Shown here in pieces: positions 18,491-30,886 of a stretch of 64,000 bases of DNA. Source of the DNA: Flavobacteriales bacterium ALC-1 (GTDB lineage: Bacteria > Bacteroidota > Bacteroidia > Flavobacteriales > Flavobacteriaceae); contig ABHI01000004.1 in the NCBI GenBank assembly GCA_000171875.1, forward strand, positions 41,001 through 105,000. Reading direction: 5' to 3'. A program made the translations under genes and the position numbers. Under the pieces are notes generated by a model. It did no database searches, was not told where the DNA came from, and was given only the letters and a program-made list of their open reading frames with translations. The stretch's first letter is position 1. Every line of letters begins with the position of its first letter.

Positions 18491-19694
18491 CTAATTGTTT
18501 TAAAATTTGTTGCATTAAATCCTTAGCGACTTCAGCCTTAGATTTAAGCTTATTTTCTATGACTTCGTTAGAAGAAGTTATAAATGTAACTTTATTTGTG
18601 GACACTCCAAAACCAGCTCCTTTATCTTGCAAAGAGTTAAGTACTATTAGATCTAGATTCTTAGACTTTAGCTTGCCCTTAGCATGTTCTAGCTCATTAT
18701 TAGTCTCAAGTGCAAAACCGACTAAAAATTGATCTGTTTTAATCTGTCCTAAAGACTTTAAAATGTCCTTTGTCTTTTCTAACTCTATACTAAACGTCGC
18801 ATCCTTCTTTTTTATTTTCTGATTAGCAACAGTTTTTGGTCTGTAATCTGCAACAGCCGCAGAAAGTATAGCAATATCAGATGTTTTAAAATGCTTATGT
18901 ACTTCATTGTACATCTCTTCTGCACTAACTACTGGTTTTACTTCTATCAAACTATGTTGAATGCTTTGGTGAGTTGGACCTGTTACCAAAACTACCTCAG
19001 CTCCTAAGTTAGCAGCTGCAATAGCAATTTGAAATCCCATTTTACCACTAGAATGATTCCCTATAAAACGTACAGGATCTAAAGCCTCGTAAGTAGGTCC
19101 TGCAGTAATTAATATTTGTTTACCATATAATGGTAATTGATCTAAAATATCTTTTTCAACAAAGGCAACAATATCTTCTGGCTCTGCCATACGACCTTCA
19201 CCAACTAAACCACTAGCAAGTTCTCCTGTACCAGCAGGAATTAGTTTATTTCCAAATGAAGCTAATTTATCAAATGAGGTTTTAGTGGATTTATGCTTAT
19301 ACATATCTAAATCCATTGCAGGAGCAAAATAGACAGGACATTTTGCTGATAGATAAGTTGCTAAAAGCATATTGTCACAAACACCATTAGCCATTTTTGC
19401 CATAGTATTAGCCGTAGCTGGAGCGATAATAAATAAATCTGCCCAAAGCCCTAAATCAACATGATTGTTCCAAACTTGGTTATCATCATCTTCATCTACA
19501 AAAGAAGAATATACAGGGTTTTTAGATAAGGTGGAAAGCGTAAGTGGTGTAATAAAATCTTTAGAAGCAGGCGTCATAACTACTTTAACGTTAGCGCCTG
19601 CTTTTATGAATAATCGGACTAAACTAGCCGACTTATATGCGGCAATACCAGCAGTAATGCCTAATAAAATGTTTTTGTCTTTTAAAATAGACAT
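18483..19694 (-). CDS. coaBC: Bifunctional phosphopantothenoylcysteine decarboxylase/synthetase CoaBC
   Basis: The 403-residue protein joins the FMN-dependent decarboxylase CoaC (N-terminal, LLGITAGIAAYKS, PAMDLDMY) to the CTP-dependent synthetase CoaB (C-terminal, ITAGPTYEALDPVRFIGN, SAAVADYRP). It converts 4'-phosphopantothenate to 4'-phosphopantetheine in CoA synthesis. It starts 7 bp after rpoZ and overlaps porD by 8 bp. Confidence 0.96.
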   Translation of the reverse strand: MSILKDKNILLGITAGIAAYKSASLVRLFIKAGANVKVVMTPASKDFITPLTLSTLSKNPVYSSFVDEDDDNQVWNNHVDLGLWADLFIIAPATANTMAKMANGVCDNMLLATYLSAKCPVYFAPAMDLDMYKHKSTKTSFDKLASFGNKLIPAGTGELASGLVGEGRMAEPEDIVAFVEKDILDQLPLYGKQILITAGPTYEALDPVRFIGNHSSGKMGFQIAIAAANLGAEVVLVTGPTHQSIQHSLIEVKPVVSAEEMYNEVHKHFKTSDIAILSAAVADYRPKTVANQKIKKKDATFSIELEKTKDILKSLGQIKTDQFLVGFALETNNELEHAKGKLKSKNLDLIVLNSLQDKGAGFGVSTNKVTFITSSNEVIENKLKSKAEVAKDLMQQILKQLDA

Positions 19695-19701
19695 CTAGAG
19701 T

Positions 19702-20034
19702 TTAGTGATCTTCCTGAGTATCCTCAGTATTTCTGTGATAAATCTTATCATCTAACCACTCTTTAACAGCTAGAGCATGAGGTTTTGGTAATTTTTCGTA
19801 AAACTTAGATACCTCTATTTGTTCTTTGTTTTCAAAAATCTCTTCAAGACTATCATTATATGTTGCAAACTCTTCAAGTTTGTCAATTAACTCACGTCTT
19901 ATATCTGTATTAATCTGTTCTGCACGTTTTGCAATTACAGAAATAGCTTCGTAGATATTATCCGTAGGAGCATCGATTTCGTTTCTGTTGTAAGTTACAG
20001 AACTTACTGGTGCATCTGTCTTTTTTAAATCCAT
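19702..20034 (-). CDS. rpoZ: RNA polymerase omega subunit, Bacteroidota type
   Basis: A 110-residue protein with the omega-like segment NIYEAISVIAKRAEQIN and an acidic, charged C-terminal extension. Omega helps assemble RNA polymerase. The Bacteroidota form is longer and divergent from E. coli RpoZ. Its position between bamD (11 bp) and coaBC (7 bp) supports the call. Confidence 0.88.
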   Translation of the reverse strand: MDLKKTDAPVSSVTYNRNEIDAPTDNIYEAISVIAKRAEQINTDIRRELIDKLEEFATYNDSLEEIFENKEQIEVSKFYEKLPKPHALAVKEWLDDKIYHRNTEDTQEDH

Positions 20035-20045
20035 CGTTATATTGA

Positions 20046-20846
20046 TTAACTTTTTGTGTTAATTGTATTAAGTTCTTGTTCTAATTTCTCTTTCATTACT
20101 GTTGCGTCTCCAACAAACTCAGAATCTGCATATGCTTTCTTAAATGACTCATAGTAATCTATAGCTTCTTTCAAGCGTTCCTCTTTTAAATAATTCACAC
20201 TATTTACAGCAAGATTATAAGCAGCATCAAATCTGTAAAACATGGCTTCTTTTCTAAGCGTCGCTCCTGGAAAATCGAATAAAAAGTTATTAAATGATTT
20301 AATTGAAGCTTTATAATCTCTTATTAAATCGTATTGTTTAGCAATCTCAAATGCTTTTTTCTCTAATTTAAAATCTAATTCTTTAATAATACTGTTAGCT
20401 TCATCCAAATATTGAGTGTCTGGATGTGCATTAACAAACAATTGCATTTTTTCAATAGCTTCAACTGTCTCTTTTTGTTCTTTAGAATAAACAGGTGAGT
20501 TATAATAATAGCCTTTTGCAGCTAAAAAACCAGCCTCTTTCATTTTTTCACTCTGAGGATAAACACTAATAAATTTATCAAAATGATAGCTAGACCTGTA
20601 GTATTCCTTCATATTATATAAACACATAGCATGTATAAACGTAAGTTTTTCTGCTTGTGGTTTTCCTCTATACTTAGGAAGTATTTGTTCTAATAATCTA
20701 AAAGATTTATTCCATTTTTCAGCTTCATATAGTTCAGTAGCCATTTTATATTTCTCAGAAACGTCTTCAGATTTTAAAGTTTTTTGAAAATCGCTACAAG
20801 AAACAAGTAGAATACAAGTAAGTAGTATGTAAAGTCCTCTATTCAT
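20046..20846 (-). CDS. bamD: Outer membrane assembly lipoprotein BamD
   Basis: BamD is the essential lipoprotein partner of BamA in outer-membrane protein assembly. The sequence MNRGLYILLTCILLVSCSD is a lipoprotein signal with Cys17 as the lipidation site, followed by TPR-like helical repeats. An in-frame ATG at 20876 would add ten residues before the signal peptide. The -7 promoter element at 20864-20871 lies between the two ATGs, so the upstream one would precede the transcript start, and 20846 is preferred. It is the first gene of the bamD-rpoZ-coaBC-porD operon. Confidence 0.92.
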   Translation of the reverse strand: MNRGLYILLTCILLVSCSDFQKTLKSEDVSEKYKMATELYEAEKWNKSFRLLEQILPKYRGKPQAEKLTFIHAMCLYNMKEYYRSSYHFDKFISVYPQSEKMKEAGFLAAKGYYYNSPVYSKEQKETVEAIEKMQLFVNAHPDTQYLDEANSIIKELDFKLEKKAFEIAKQYDLIRDYKASIKSFNNFLFDFPGATLRKEAMFYRFDAAYNLAVNSVNYLKEERLKEAIDYYESFKKAYADSEFVGDATVMKEKLEQELNTINTKS

Positions 20847-20863
20847 AAATTTTAAACAGGATG

Positions 20864-20898
20864 CAAAAGTACGCATTATTAACGGATTTTAAAAACAA
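20864..20898 (-). promoter_or_regulatory. Promoter of the bamD operon
   Basis: On the minus strand TACTTTTG (20871-20864) matches the Bacteroidota -7 element, with a TTG at 20898-20896 and a somewhat long 24-bp spacer. It also decides the bamD start codon. Confidence 0.5.
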
Positions 20899-20954
20899 TT
20901 ATTTTGTGCTAAAATAAAGGTTGTTTTTAGTGTTATAACTAATTTAAATTAAGT

Positions 20955-21839
20955 TTAACTTTTATCTAATATTTTTAATGATTTAGCAATATTATTTTTA
21001 AGCATATCTGTTGCTTCAACAAGTGGCAAACGCACATGAGACTTAGAGATGTTTAGACTCTCTAAAACTGCTTTAATACCCGCAGGATTATTTTCGGAAA
21101 AAATAAGCTCAACAATTGACATTAATTTAAAGTGAATATCATAGGCTTCTTTTGCCTTACCCGCAATACCTAGTCGTATCATTTCTGAGAACTCTTTAGG
21201 TAATGCCTGACCAATTACCGAAATAACACCTGAACCTCCAGCCAAAGCTACTCCAAGCGCTAAATCATCATCACCAGATAGGACTAAAAAATCTTTAGGC
21301 TTTGTTCTTATCAACTCAAAATATTGATGCATATTATTACCTGCTTCTTTAACTGCAATAATATTATCAAAATCTTTTGCTAATCTTATCGTTGTTTCGG
21401 GCAACATATTTGACGATGTTCTACCTGGCACATTATATAAAATAATTGGTTTGGGCGAAACCTCTGCAATAGCTTTAAAATGCTGATAAACTCCCTCTTG
21501 GGTTGGTTTGCTATAATAAGGTGATACTGATAAAATAGCATCTATATCAGAAAAATCAGTCGTTTCTATTTCGTTAATGACATTAGCTGTATTATTTCCA
21601 CCAATACCCAAAACTATAGGTAATCTCCTATTATTAACTTTCGAAATAAATTTAATTAACTGTTTCTTCTCATCAGCAGTTACCGTAACACTTTCTCCAG
21701 TAGTACCACTTATCACTAAGTAATCTGTACCGTTCTTAATGTTATATTCAACCAATTGCTCTAAAGCATCAAAGTCGATGCTTAAATCAACATTAAAAGG
21801 TGTTATTAAGGCAACACCTGTACCTATAAATTTGGTCAT
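20955..21839 (-). CDS. dapA: 4-hydroxy-tetrahydrodipicolinate synthase
   Basis: DapA condenses pyruvate and aspartate semialdehyde, the first committed step to diaminopimelate and lysine. The 294-residue barrel has the Schiff-base lysine K164 in AVKEAGNN, Y135 in LYNVPGRT and SGTTGES near residue 45. The ATG overlaps the stop of the DUF6913 gene by one base (TAATG type), indicating coupling. DapF, from the same pathway, is encoded at 42.7-43.5 kb. Confidence 0.96.
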   Translation of the reverse strand: MTKFIGTGVALITPFNVDLSIDFDALEQLVEYNIKNGTDYLVISGTTGESVTVTADEKKQLIKFISKVNNRRLPIVLGIGGNNTANVINEIETTDFSDIDAILSVSPYYSKPTQEGVYQHFKAIAEVSPKPIILYNVPGRTSSNMLPETTIRLAKDFDNIIAVKEAGNNMHQYFELIRTKPKDFLVLSGDDDLALGVALAGGSGVISVIGQALPKEFSEMIRLGIAGKAKEAYDIHFKLMSIVELIFSENNPAGIKAVLESLNISKSHVRLPLVEATDMLKNNIAKSLKILDKS

Positions 21840-22357
21840 TATAATTTATTTAAAATGGTTAAGTATTTTTTTAATTCTTGTTTAAAAATATTGATATCCT
21901 TTAAAGCAACATCAATTATTAAATCATATAGTCGTTCATCCTTTTTAGAAATACCGACTTTTAAATTAGCTTTTGAAGCTGCAGCTATAAGGTCTAATTG
22001 CAAGACTTCTTTTTTGTAATAACAAATTAACACATCATAAGGCTCTTTAATAAAAGAGTCTAAATCTATATTTTTTATTTTGCCTTTCCATCCAAAATCT
22101 TTTGGACTGTAATGTGTATTCCACTTGTTATGCTCTAATTTATCATCTAATGTAAAAGCTATAATTTTATGCTTAGGTGAGGTCAATCCCAATTCCTTAA
22201 AATACACTCTAAATACTTCAAACTCATGAAACTCACTTGTATTAAGCAATACAGCAACGGTCTTTACTTTAGCATTACTTATTGCTGCTTTTCGTGCGTT
22301 CAACAATGTGTTGACATATTTTTGAATTGATTTTTCTTTAAATGCTTTTAAAATCAT
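21839..22357 (-). CDS. DUF6913 family protein
   Basis: A 172-residue soluble protein without signal peptide or obvious catalytic motif. I recognise it as the DUF6913 family of Flavobacteriia, which is coupled to dapA. The sequence suggests an alpha/beta fold (KVKTVAVLLNTSEF, YDVLICYYKKE). The function is unknown. It is divergent from the 5'-nucleotidase domain lipoprotein, with about 70 bp between them. Confidence 0.72.
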   Translation of the reverse strand: MILKAFKEKSIQKYVNTLLNARKAAISNAKVKTVAVLLNTSEFHEFEVFRVYFKELGLTSPKHKIIAFTLDDKLEHNKWNTHYSPKDFGWKGKIKNIDLDSFIKEPYDVLICYYKKEVLQLDLIAAASKANLKVGISKKDERLYDLIIDVALKDINIFKQELKKYLTILNKL

Positions 22358-22428
22358 TTATCTTTAGCCTTTGTGCAAATTTAATAAAAGCACTCACATT
22401 TTATTATAAACTATATATAAGTTATTCA

Positions 22429-23190
22429 ATGACTATTAAACATATTTTAAAACTCTGTTTATTATTATTTATTTTCTCATGCAATAAAGATTCTCATCTT
22501 ACTAAAATTGAAGGAAAGCGAATAGATATTAATAATAGTATAGCAACCGATTCTACTATTGAAGCATTTATTAAACCATATCGAGAGAGCGTCAATAATA
22601 ACTTAGATAGCATTATTTCTTATGCTCCGGAAACTTATTCGGATTCTGACGGCGAACTTAATACTGCTATTGGAAATTTAATGGCTGATGCTGTTTATAG
22701 TGAAAGCAACCCTGTTTTTAATAAACGAACTGGTAAAAATATTGATTTTGTTTTATTAAATCATGGAGGAATTCGAGCAGATATTTCTAAAGGAAATATT
22801 ACAGCAAGAACCGCTTATGAAGTGATGCCTTTTGAAAACTCAGTGGTTGTAGTAGCTCTAAAAGGCGAGCAAATTTCGAAAATGATGACCTATTTATCTA
22901 AGGCAAAGCGTGCGCATCCAGTATCGAACCAGCTTCAACTTACTCTCAACAAAGATGGGGAAGTTAGTTCTGCAACTGTTAATAGTGAGTCTATAAATAA
23001 AGATAGAATTTATTATGTCGCTTCAAATGATTACCTCTATAATGGCGGTGATAGAATGACCTTTTTTCACCCTAACGACAGTTTATATGTTTTAGATTAC
23101 AAAATCAGAAATGTATTGATTGATTATTTTAAAAAGAAAGATACACTTAATCCAAAACGTGATAATCGTTTTATTCAAGTTAATAACTAA
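22429..23190 (+). CDS. Lipoprotein with 5'-nucleotidase C-terminal domain
   Basis: This gene encodes only the substrate-binding C-terminal domain of an UshA-like 5'-nucleotidase (NLMADAVYSE, NHGGIRADI, YEVMPFENSVVVV, SNDYLYNGGDRM). It has a lipoprotein signal, MTIKHILKLCLLLFIFSC, with the lipid Cys at position 18. An upstream in-frame ATG at 22342 would put a non-signal extension before it, so 22429 is used. The catalytic metallophosphoesterase half is encoded by the next gene, 4 bp downstream. The two probably work as a split enzyme in the periplasm. Confidence 0.88.
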   Translation: MTIKHILKLCLLLFIFSCNKDSHLTKIEGKRIDINNSIATDSTIEAFIKPYRESVNNNLDSIISYAPETYSDSDGELNTAIGNLMADAVYSESNPVFNKRTGKNIDFVLLNHGGIRADISKGNITARTAYEVMPFENSVVVVALKGEQISKMMTYLSKAKRAHPVSNQLQLTLNKDGEVSSATVNSESINKDRIYYVASNDYLYNGGDRMTFFHPNDSLYVLDYKIRNVLIDYFKKKDTLNPKRDNRFIQVNN

Positions 23191-23194
23191 GACT

Positions 23195-24106
23195 ATGAAA
23201 AGAAGACAATTCATACAACAATCAACAGCAGCAACGGCATTAGTTGGTATAGGAGGATTAAGTTTGCAATCATTTAGTCCTGCAACTAAAAAAATAACCA
23301 TTCTACATACTAACGATGTTCATAGTCATATAGATCCTTTTGGTCCAGATGATGGTAGAAATGCAAATAAAGGTGGTGTTGCAAGACGTGCCACTTTGGT
23401 TGAATCTATTCGGAAAGAAAACCCAAACACATTATTATTAGATGCTGGTGATATTTTTCAAGGTACGCCTTACTTCAACTATTATGGAGGTGAACTTGAA
23501 TTTAAGCTAATGAGCATGTTAAAATACGATTTAGCAACCATTGGTAATCATGATTTTGATAATGGTATAGATGGACTTTATGCACAAATTCCTCATGCAA
23601 AATTTGAGTTTGTTTCTGCTAATTATGACTTTTCTAATACAGTAATGGATACACATGTTAAACCCTATAAAACATTTATAAAAGACGGAATTAAAGTTGG
23701 AGTTTTTGGCTTAGGCATTCAACTTGATGGTTTAGTAGATAAGAATATGTATAAAGAGACTGTATATAATGATCCTATTGAAATTGCTCAAGATATGTCT
23801 CGTATCTTAAAAGAAGAGCAATCATGTGATTTGGTGATTTGTTTATCTCATATAGGCTATTATTACAAAAAATATCCTAAAAGAGTAAGTGATCTTAATT
23901 TAGCAAGAGCTACAAAAGATATTGATTTAATTATTGGTGGACATACGCATACGTTTTTACCTAAACCTACTATTGAAAAGAATAGCGTAGGTAAAAATGT
24001 TTTAGTTAATCAAGTAGGTGCCTATGGCTTATATCTTGGCAAGATTGATTTTTATTTTGAACCCGGCAAAGACACAAAAGCTGATGGCGCTTCTATAGTA
24101 GTTTAG
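23195..24106 (+). CDS. Exported metallophosphoesterase (5'-nucleotidase catalytic domain)
   Basis: A 303-residue calcineurin-like phosphoesterase. The metal-binding motifs are HTNDVHSH, DAGDIFQG, IGNHDFDN and GGHTHTF. The N-terminus MKRRQFIQQSTAATAL has twin arginines and looks like a Tat signal. An in-frame ATG at 23120 inside the preceding gene would bury this signal, so 23195 is chosen. It lacks the C-terminal 5'-nucleotidase domain, which is encoded just upstream. Nucleotide salvage at the cell envelope is the likely role. Confidence 0.9.
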   Translation: MKRRQFIQQSTAATALVGIGGLSLQSFSPATKKITILHTNDVHSHIDPFGPDDGRNANKGGVARRATLVESIRKENPNTLLLDAGDIFQGTPYFNYYGGELEFKLMSMLKYDLATIGNHDFDNGIDGLYAQIPHAKFEFVSANYDFSNTVMDTHVKPYKTFIKDGIKVGVFGLGIQLDGLVDKNMYKETVYNDPIEIAQDMSRILKEEQSCDLVICLSHIGYYYKKYPKRVSDLNLARATKDIDLIIGGHTHTFLPKPTIEKNSVGKNVLVNQVGAYGLYLGKIDFYFEPGKDTKADGASIVV

Positions 24107-24164
24107 GCTCTTTGTAAGTTAATTGATATGAAACGTCTAAGATTTCAACAAACATTTATTAATA

Positions 24165-24557
24165 ATGAAATCTAACAAAATCATCTTAATACTACGTATT
24201 GCAGTAGCAGTAATTTTAATACAAACACTTCGTTTTAAATTTACAGCGCATCCAGATAGCGTCTATATTTTTGAAACTGTAGGTCTAGAGCCTATAGGTA
24301 GAATAGGTATTGGCATATTAGAACTTATTGCTGGCATCCTTTTGTTAATACCTAAAACAATTTGGGCAGGAGCAGCGCTTACACTTGGTTTAATTGGAGG
24401 AGCAATTATGATGCATTTAACTCAATTAGGTATAGAAGTTAAAGGTGATGGTGGTGTGTTATTCTATACAGCTGTTTTAACATTTGTGCTCAGTGTAATT
24501 ATCTTGTACTCTCAAAGAAAAGAAATACCGATAATTGGCAAAAAGCTAAACTTCTAA
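24165..24557 (+). CDS. DoxX-like membrane protein
   Basis: A 130-residue protein with four predicted transmembrane helices (ILILRIAVAVILIQTL, IGIGILELIAGILLL, AALTLGLIGGAIMMHL, VLTFVLSVIILYS). The pattern fits the DoxX/DoxD-like superfamily; the cellular role is unclear. It converges with the next minus-strand gene and overlaps it by 12 bp at the stops. Confidence 0.75.
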   Translation: MKSNKIILILRIAVAVILIQTLRFKFTAHPDSVYIFETVGLEPIGRIGIGILELIAGILLLIPKTIWAGAALTLGLIGGAIMMHLTQLGIEVKGDGGVLFYTAVLTFVLSVIILYSQRKEIPIIGKKLNF

Positions 24558-25286
24558 GGATTCGTCCATATATTCTGGTTCTGGTCCTGTAAACTGTAAC
24601 TGTGATTGTAAATACAAGAATATAAATGCTACCACTAAAAATAAAGAATATATAAAACCTAAATTTTGATCGTCTTCGAGTACATAATAATATGCTATTT
24701 GAATAATTTCTGAAAAGACAATAAATATAGACGCCAATAAAAACAGCATCGATTTGTTATCGTTTCTATACATATAACCTATTAACGCCACAGAAAGCAA
24801 TATCATTATTATTGCATTATAAGTAAATTCTAAATAGTTTTGATAGACAGATAAAACATTCTCTGTAGTTGCCGAAACCACAGACACACATAAAATATCT
24901 AATACAATTAAAATTAAAATAGGAATAGAAAGCTCTGAAAATACCTTTTTTAAATCTAAGCCTTTAATTATTCTAACAATTAATAATATATAAGAAATAA
25001 TATATAGAATATTTGTAATATAATAATAATAGTCTATTCCATCTTTAGGTATACTTGGACCAACATATGACAAATATTTGCACATTTCAGCTGTGGTAAA
25101 GACAGCCAAGAACCAAAAGAAAATATTAGATATATTTTCGGTATATCTAAAATATAATATTGCAAGCAACAAAAGTGTTAATGAGCTTATAACAACTCCT
25201 TCTACTTCGTAAGCTAAACTTTGAAGCACAATGAACGCTACGCCCAAAAGCAATAATACTACTTTTAAGATTTTATTTACTAACAT
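24546..25286 (-). CDS. Integral membrane protein with eight helices, unknown function
   Basis: I do not recognise the family. The 246-residue protein is almost entirely hydrophobic, with about eight helices and short loops and an acidic C-terminal tail (EPEYMDESLEV). The topology resembles YhhN/TMEM86 lysoplasmalogenases, but I cannot identify their signature residues. A TTTAACGTTAAA palindrome lies about 50 bp upstream of its start, in the 103-bp gap after ligA. Confidence 0.6.
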   Translation of the reverse strand: MLVNKILKVVLLLLGVAFIVLQSLAYEVEGVVISSLTLLLLAILYFRYTENISNIFFWFLAVFTTAEMCKYLSYVGPSIPKDGIDYYYYITNILYIISYILLIVRIIKGLDLKKVFSELSIPILILIVLDILCVSVVSATTENVLSVYQNYLEFTYNAIIMILLSVALIGYMYRNDNKSMLFLLASIFIVFSEIIQIAYYYVLEDDQNLGFIYSLFLVVAFIFLYLQSQLQFTGPEPEYMDESLEV

Positions 25287-25389
25287 TAATTAATCCCTTA
25301 TTAATGGTAGCAAATATAAACATTTTTTTTACACTTTAACGTTAAAATCATGTATTTCATCGAATAAAGTATTGTTTTTACGTAAGAAT

Positions 25390-28867
<3,478 letters not shown>

Positions 28868-28869
28868 TA

Positions 28870-29361
28870 TTATAAATCTTTAATCATCCATACTGAACAT
28901 GAATAATGTCCGGTATCACCCATCGGCTTATCTATACTTTTAAAACCTACTTTTCTGTATAATTTTCTTGCATCATCCATATAAGGCATCGTTTCTAAAT
29001 AACACTGATCAAATCCTGCTTGTTTCGCAAACTCTAAACATTTAGCCATCATTTCACTGCCTAAGCCTTTACCTCTAGCTTCTGCCATAAAGTACATTTT
29101 TTGCAATTCACAGATATTACCATCATAATTATCTAGAGGTGAAATTCCTGCTCCACCAAGAATATCATTTCCTTTGGCAACGACAAAATATTTTTTCTTA
29201 TCATTATCATAGGTTTCCGCCATACAATCTAAAGCCTCATCTTCATAAGCTGTACCAACTTTAGGCACACCAAACTCTATTAAAACAGATCTAATTGCTT
29301 TAGCTGTTTTAGGATTGTCCTTAAGTTCTATTTCTCGAATAACAATAGTATCTTTACGCAC
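28870..29361 (-). CDS. GNAT family N-acetyltransferase
   Basis: A 163-residue GNAT protein. The acetyl-CoA binding loop is EARGKGLGSEMM (motif A), preceded by the beta-strand ICELQKMYFM. AGFDQCYLETM and ARKLYRKVGF form the C-terminal half. The substrate is unknown. It is the first gene of the operon with prmC and ligA (2 bp gap). It is divergent from the LEA14-like gene. Confidence 0.85.
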   Translation of the reverse strand: MRKDTIVIREIELKDNPKTAKAIRSVLIEFGVPKVGTAYEDEALDCMAETYDNDKKKYFVVAKGNDILGGAGISPLDNYDGNICELQKMYFMAEARGKGLGSEMMAKCLEFAKQAGFDQCYLETMPYMDDARKLYRKVGFKSIDKPMGDTGHYSCSVWMIKDL

Positions 29362-29421
29362 TTATTAATGATTTTAATACTGAATTTATTTCGGTATGAA
29401 GATAAAGATAATTCCCTTTTT

Positions 29422-29880
29422 ATGCTTAAAAGAATTGTATTCATTTTGTTATTTTTTACACTAGTTTTCAACTGTACAGTAACAGATCAACCAGAATTTA
29501 TAGGTCTCGAAAATATTAAAGTGATAAACTCTACTATTCAATCCATCACACTAAAAGCTGATGCCTTATTTATCAATCCAAATGATGTTGGTGGCACATT
29601 AAAAACGGATGATTTAAAGGTTTATATCAACGACACTGAAGTTGCTAAAGTGGTTTCGGATGAATTTAATGTACCATCAAAGAAGAATTTTAAAATTCCA
29701 TTAATAGTTGCAGTTGCTACAGATAGTATTATAGATAAAAAAAGCCTTGGTGGATTATTGGGAAGTTTAATTTCTCAAAAATTAAAAGTGCAATATAAAG
29801 GTGATATTAAATATAAAGTGTTAGGCTATTCTTCTACATATTCCATTGATGAAACTCAAGAACTAAAAATTAAATTATAG
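29422..29880 (+). CDS. LEA14-like (LEA type 2) lipoprotein
   Basis: A 152-residue lipoprotein. The signal MLKRIVFILLFFTLVFNC places the lipid Cys at residue 18, so the ATG at 29422 is preferred over an in-frame ATG at 29368 that would add 18 non-signal residues. The mature part has the LEA type 2 pattern: ITLKADALFINPNDVG, a short beta-strand, and FKIPLIVAVATDS. Function is unknown. One base separates it from ribD. Confidence 0.75.
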   Translation: MLKRIVFILLFFTLVFNCTVTDQPEFIGLENIKVINSTIQSITLKADALFINPNDVGGTLKTDDLKVYINDTEVAKVVSDEFNVPSKKNFKIPLIVAVATDSIIDKKSLGGLLGSLISQKLKVQYKGDIKYKVLGYSSTYSIDETQELKIKL

Positions 29881-29881
29881 A

Positions 29882-30886
29882 TTGCAAAATCACGAGTTCT
29901 ATATAAAACGATGCTTGCAGATTGCTGAGAATGGCTTAGGCTTTACTAGACCAAATCCTATGGTTGGTGCTGTAATAGTACATGATAAAAAAATTATTAG
30001 CGAAGGTTTTACAAGTACATATGGAGGAAACCATGCTGAAGTCAATGCTATTAACTCTATTAAAGACAAATCATTATTAGAAAAGAGTACACTTTACGTT
30101 ACTCTTGAACCTTGCAGTCATCATGGAAAAACACCTCCGTGTAGCGATTTAATTTTAAAACATAAAATCCCAGAAGTTATTATTGGCTGTGTTGATGATA
30201 ATCCTGAAGTGGCTGGCAAAGGTATTGCTAAGCTAAAAGCATCTGGTTGTAAAGTTACTGTTGGAGTTTTAGAAGCAGAATGTAAGACGCATCATAAACG
30301 TTTTTTTACCTTTCATAATAAAAAACGTCCTTATATAATATTAAAATGGGCAGAGACCAAAGATGGTTTTATTGCACCAGAAACCAAAAACGAAAAGAAA
30401 CCTGTTTGGATTACTAACCCCTACTCTAGGCAATTAGTCCATAAATGGCGTGCTGAAGAACAAGCAATATTGGTTGGCACTAATACAGTACTAGAAGATA
30501 ATCCGAGCTTAACGGTTAGAGATTGGGATGGCGAAAATCCGACAAGAGTAGTCATAGATAGAACTTCAAAATTGAATCTTAATTTTAATGTGTTTAGTGA
30601 TGAAGCCAAAACTACAAGATTAACAGAACTAAACATAGATTTCAATAAACCAATAGCAGTTCAAGTTGCTAATATGTTGTATCAAAGCAACATAAATTCT
30701 ATCATTATTGAAGGAGGCGCTAAAACATTACAAACATTTATAGATGAAGGGCTTTGGGACGAAGCGCGTGTTTTTATTGGGGATATTGATTTTAAAAATG
30801 GCACAAAGGCTCCTACACTTAATGGTAAGCAGATAACTGAGTCTAAAATTAAAAATGACACCTTAAGAATTTATGTCAAAGATTAA
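29882..30886 (+). CDS. ribD: Bifunctional riboflavin biosynthesis deaminase/reductase RibD
   Basis: RibD carries out the second and third steps of riboflavin synthesis. The N-terminal deaminase has the zinc motifs HAEVNAI and PCSHHGKTPPC. The C-terminal reductase has LKWAETKDGFIA and IIEGGAKTLQTF. The start is TTG at 29882 (QNHEFYIKRCL), one base after the previous stop; no ATG is available near it. It overlaps the HAD hydrolase gene by 14 bp. Confidence 0.95.
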   Translation: MQNHEFYIKRCLQIAENGLGFTRPNPMVGAVIVHDKKIISEGFTSTYGGNHAEVNAINSIKDKSLLEKSTLYVTLEPCSHHGKTPPCSDLILKHKIPEVIIGCVDDNPEVAGKGIAKLKASGCKVTVGVLEAECKTHHKRFFTFHNKKRPYIILKWAETKDGFIAPETKNEKKPVWITNPYSRQLVHKWRAEEQAILVGTNTVLEDNPSLTVRDWDGENPTRVVIDRTSKLNLNFNVFSDEAKTTRLTELNIDFNKPIAVQVANMLYQSNINSIIIEGGAKTLQTFIDEGLWDEARVFIGDIDFKNGTKAPTLNGKQITESKIKNDTLRIYVKD

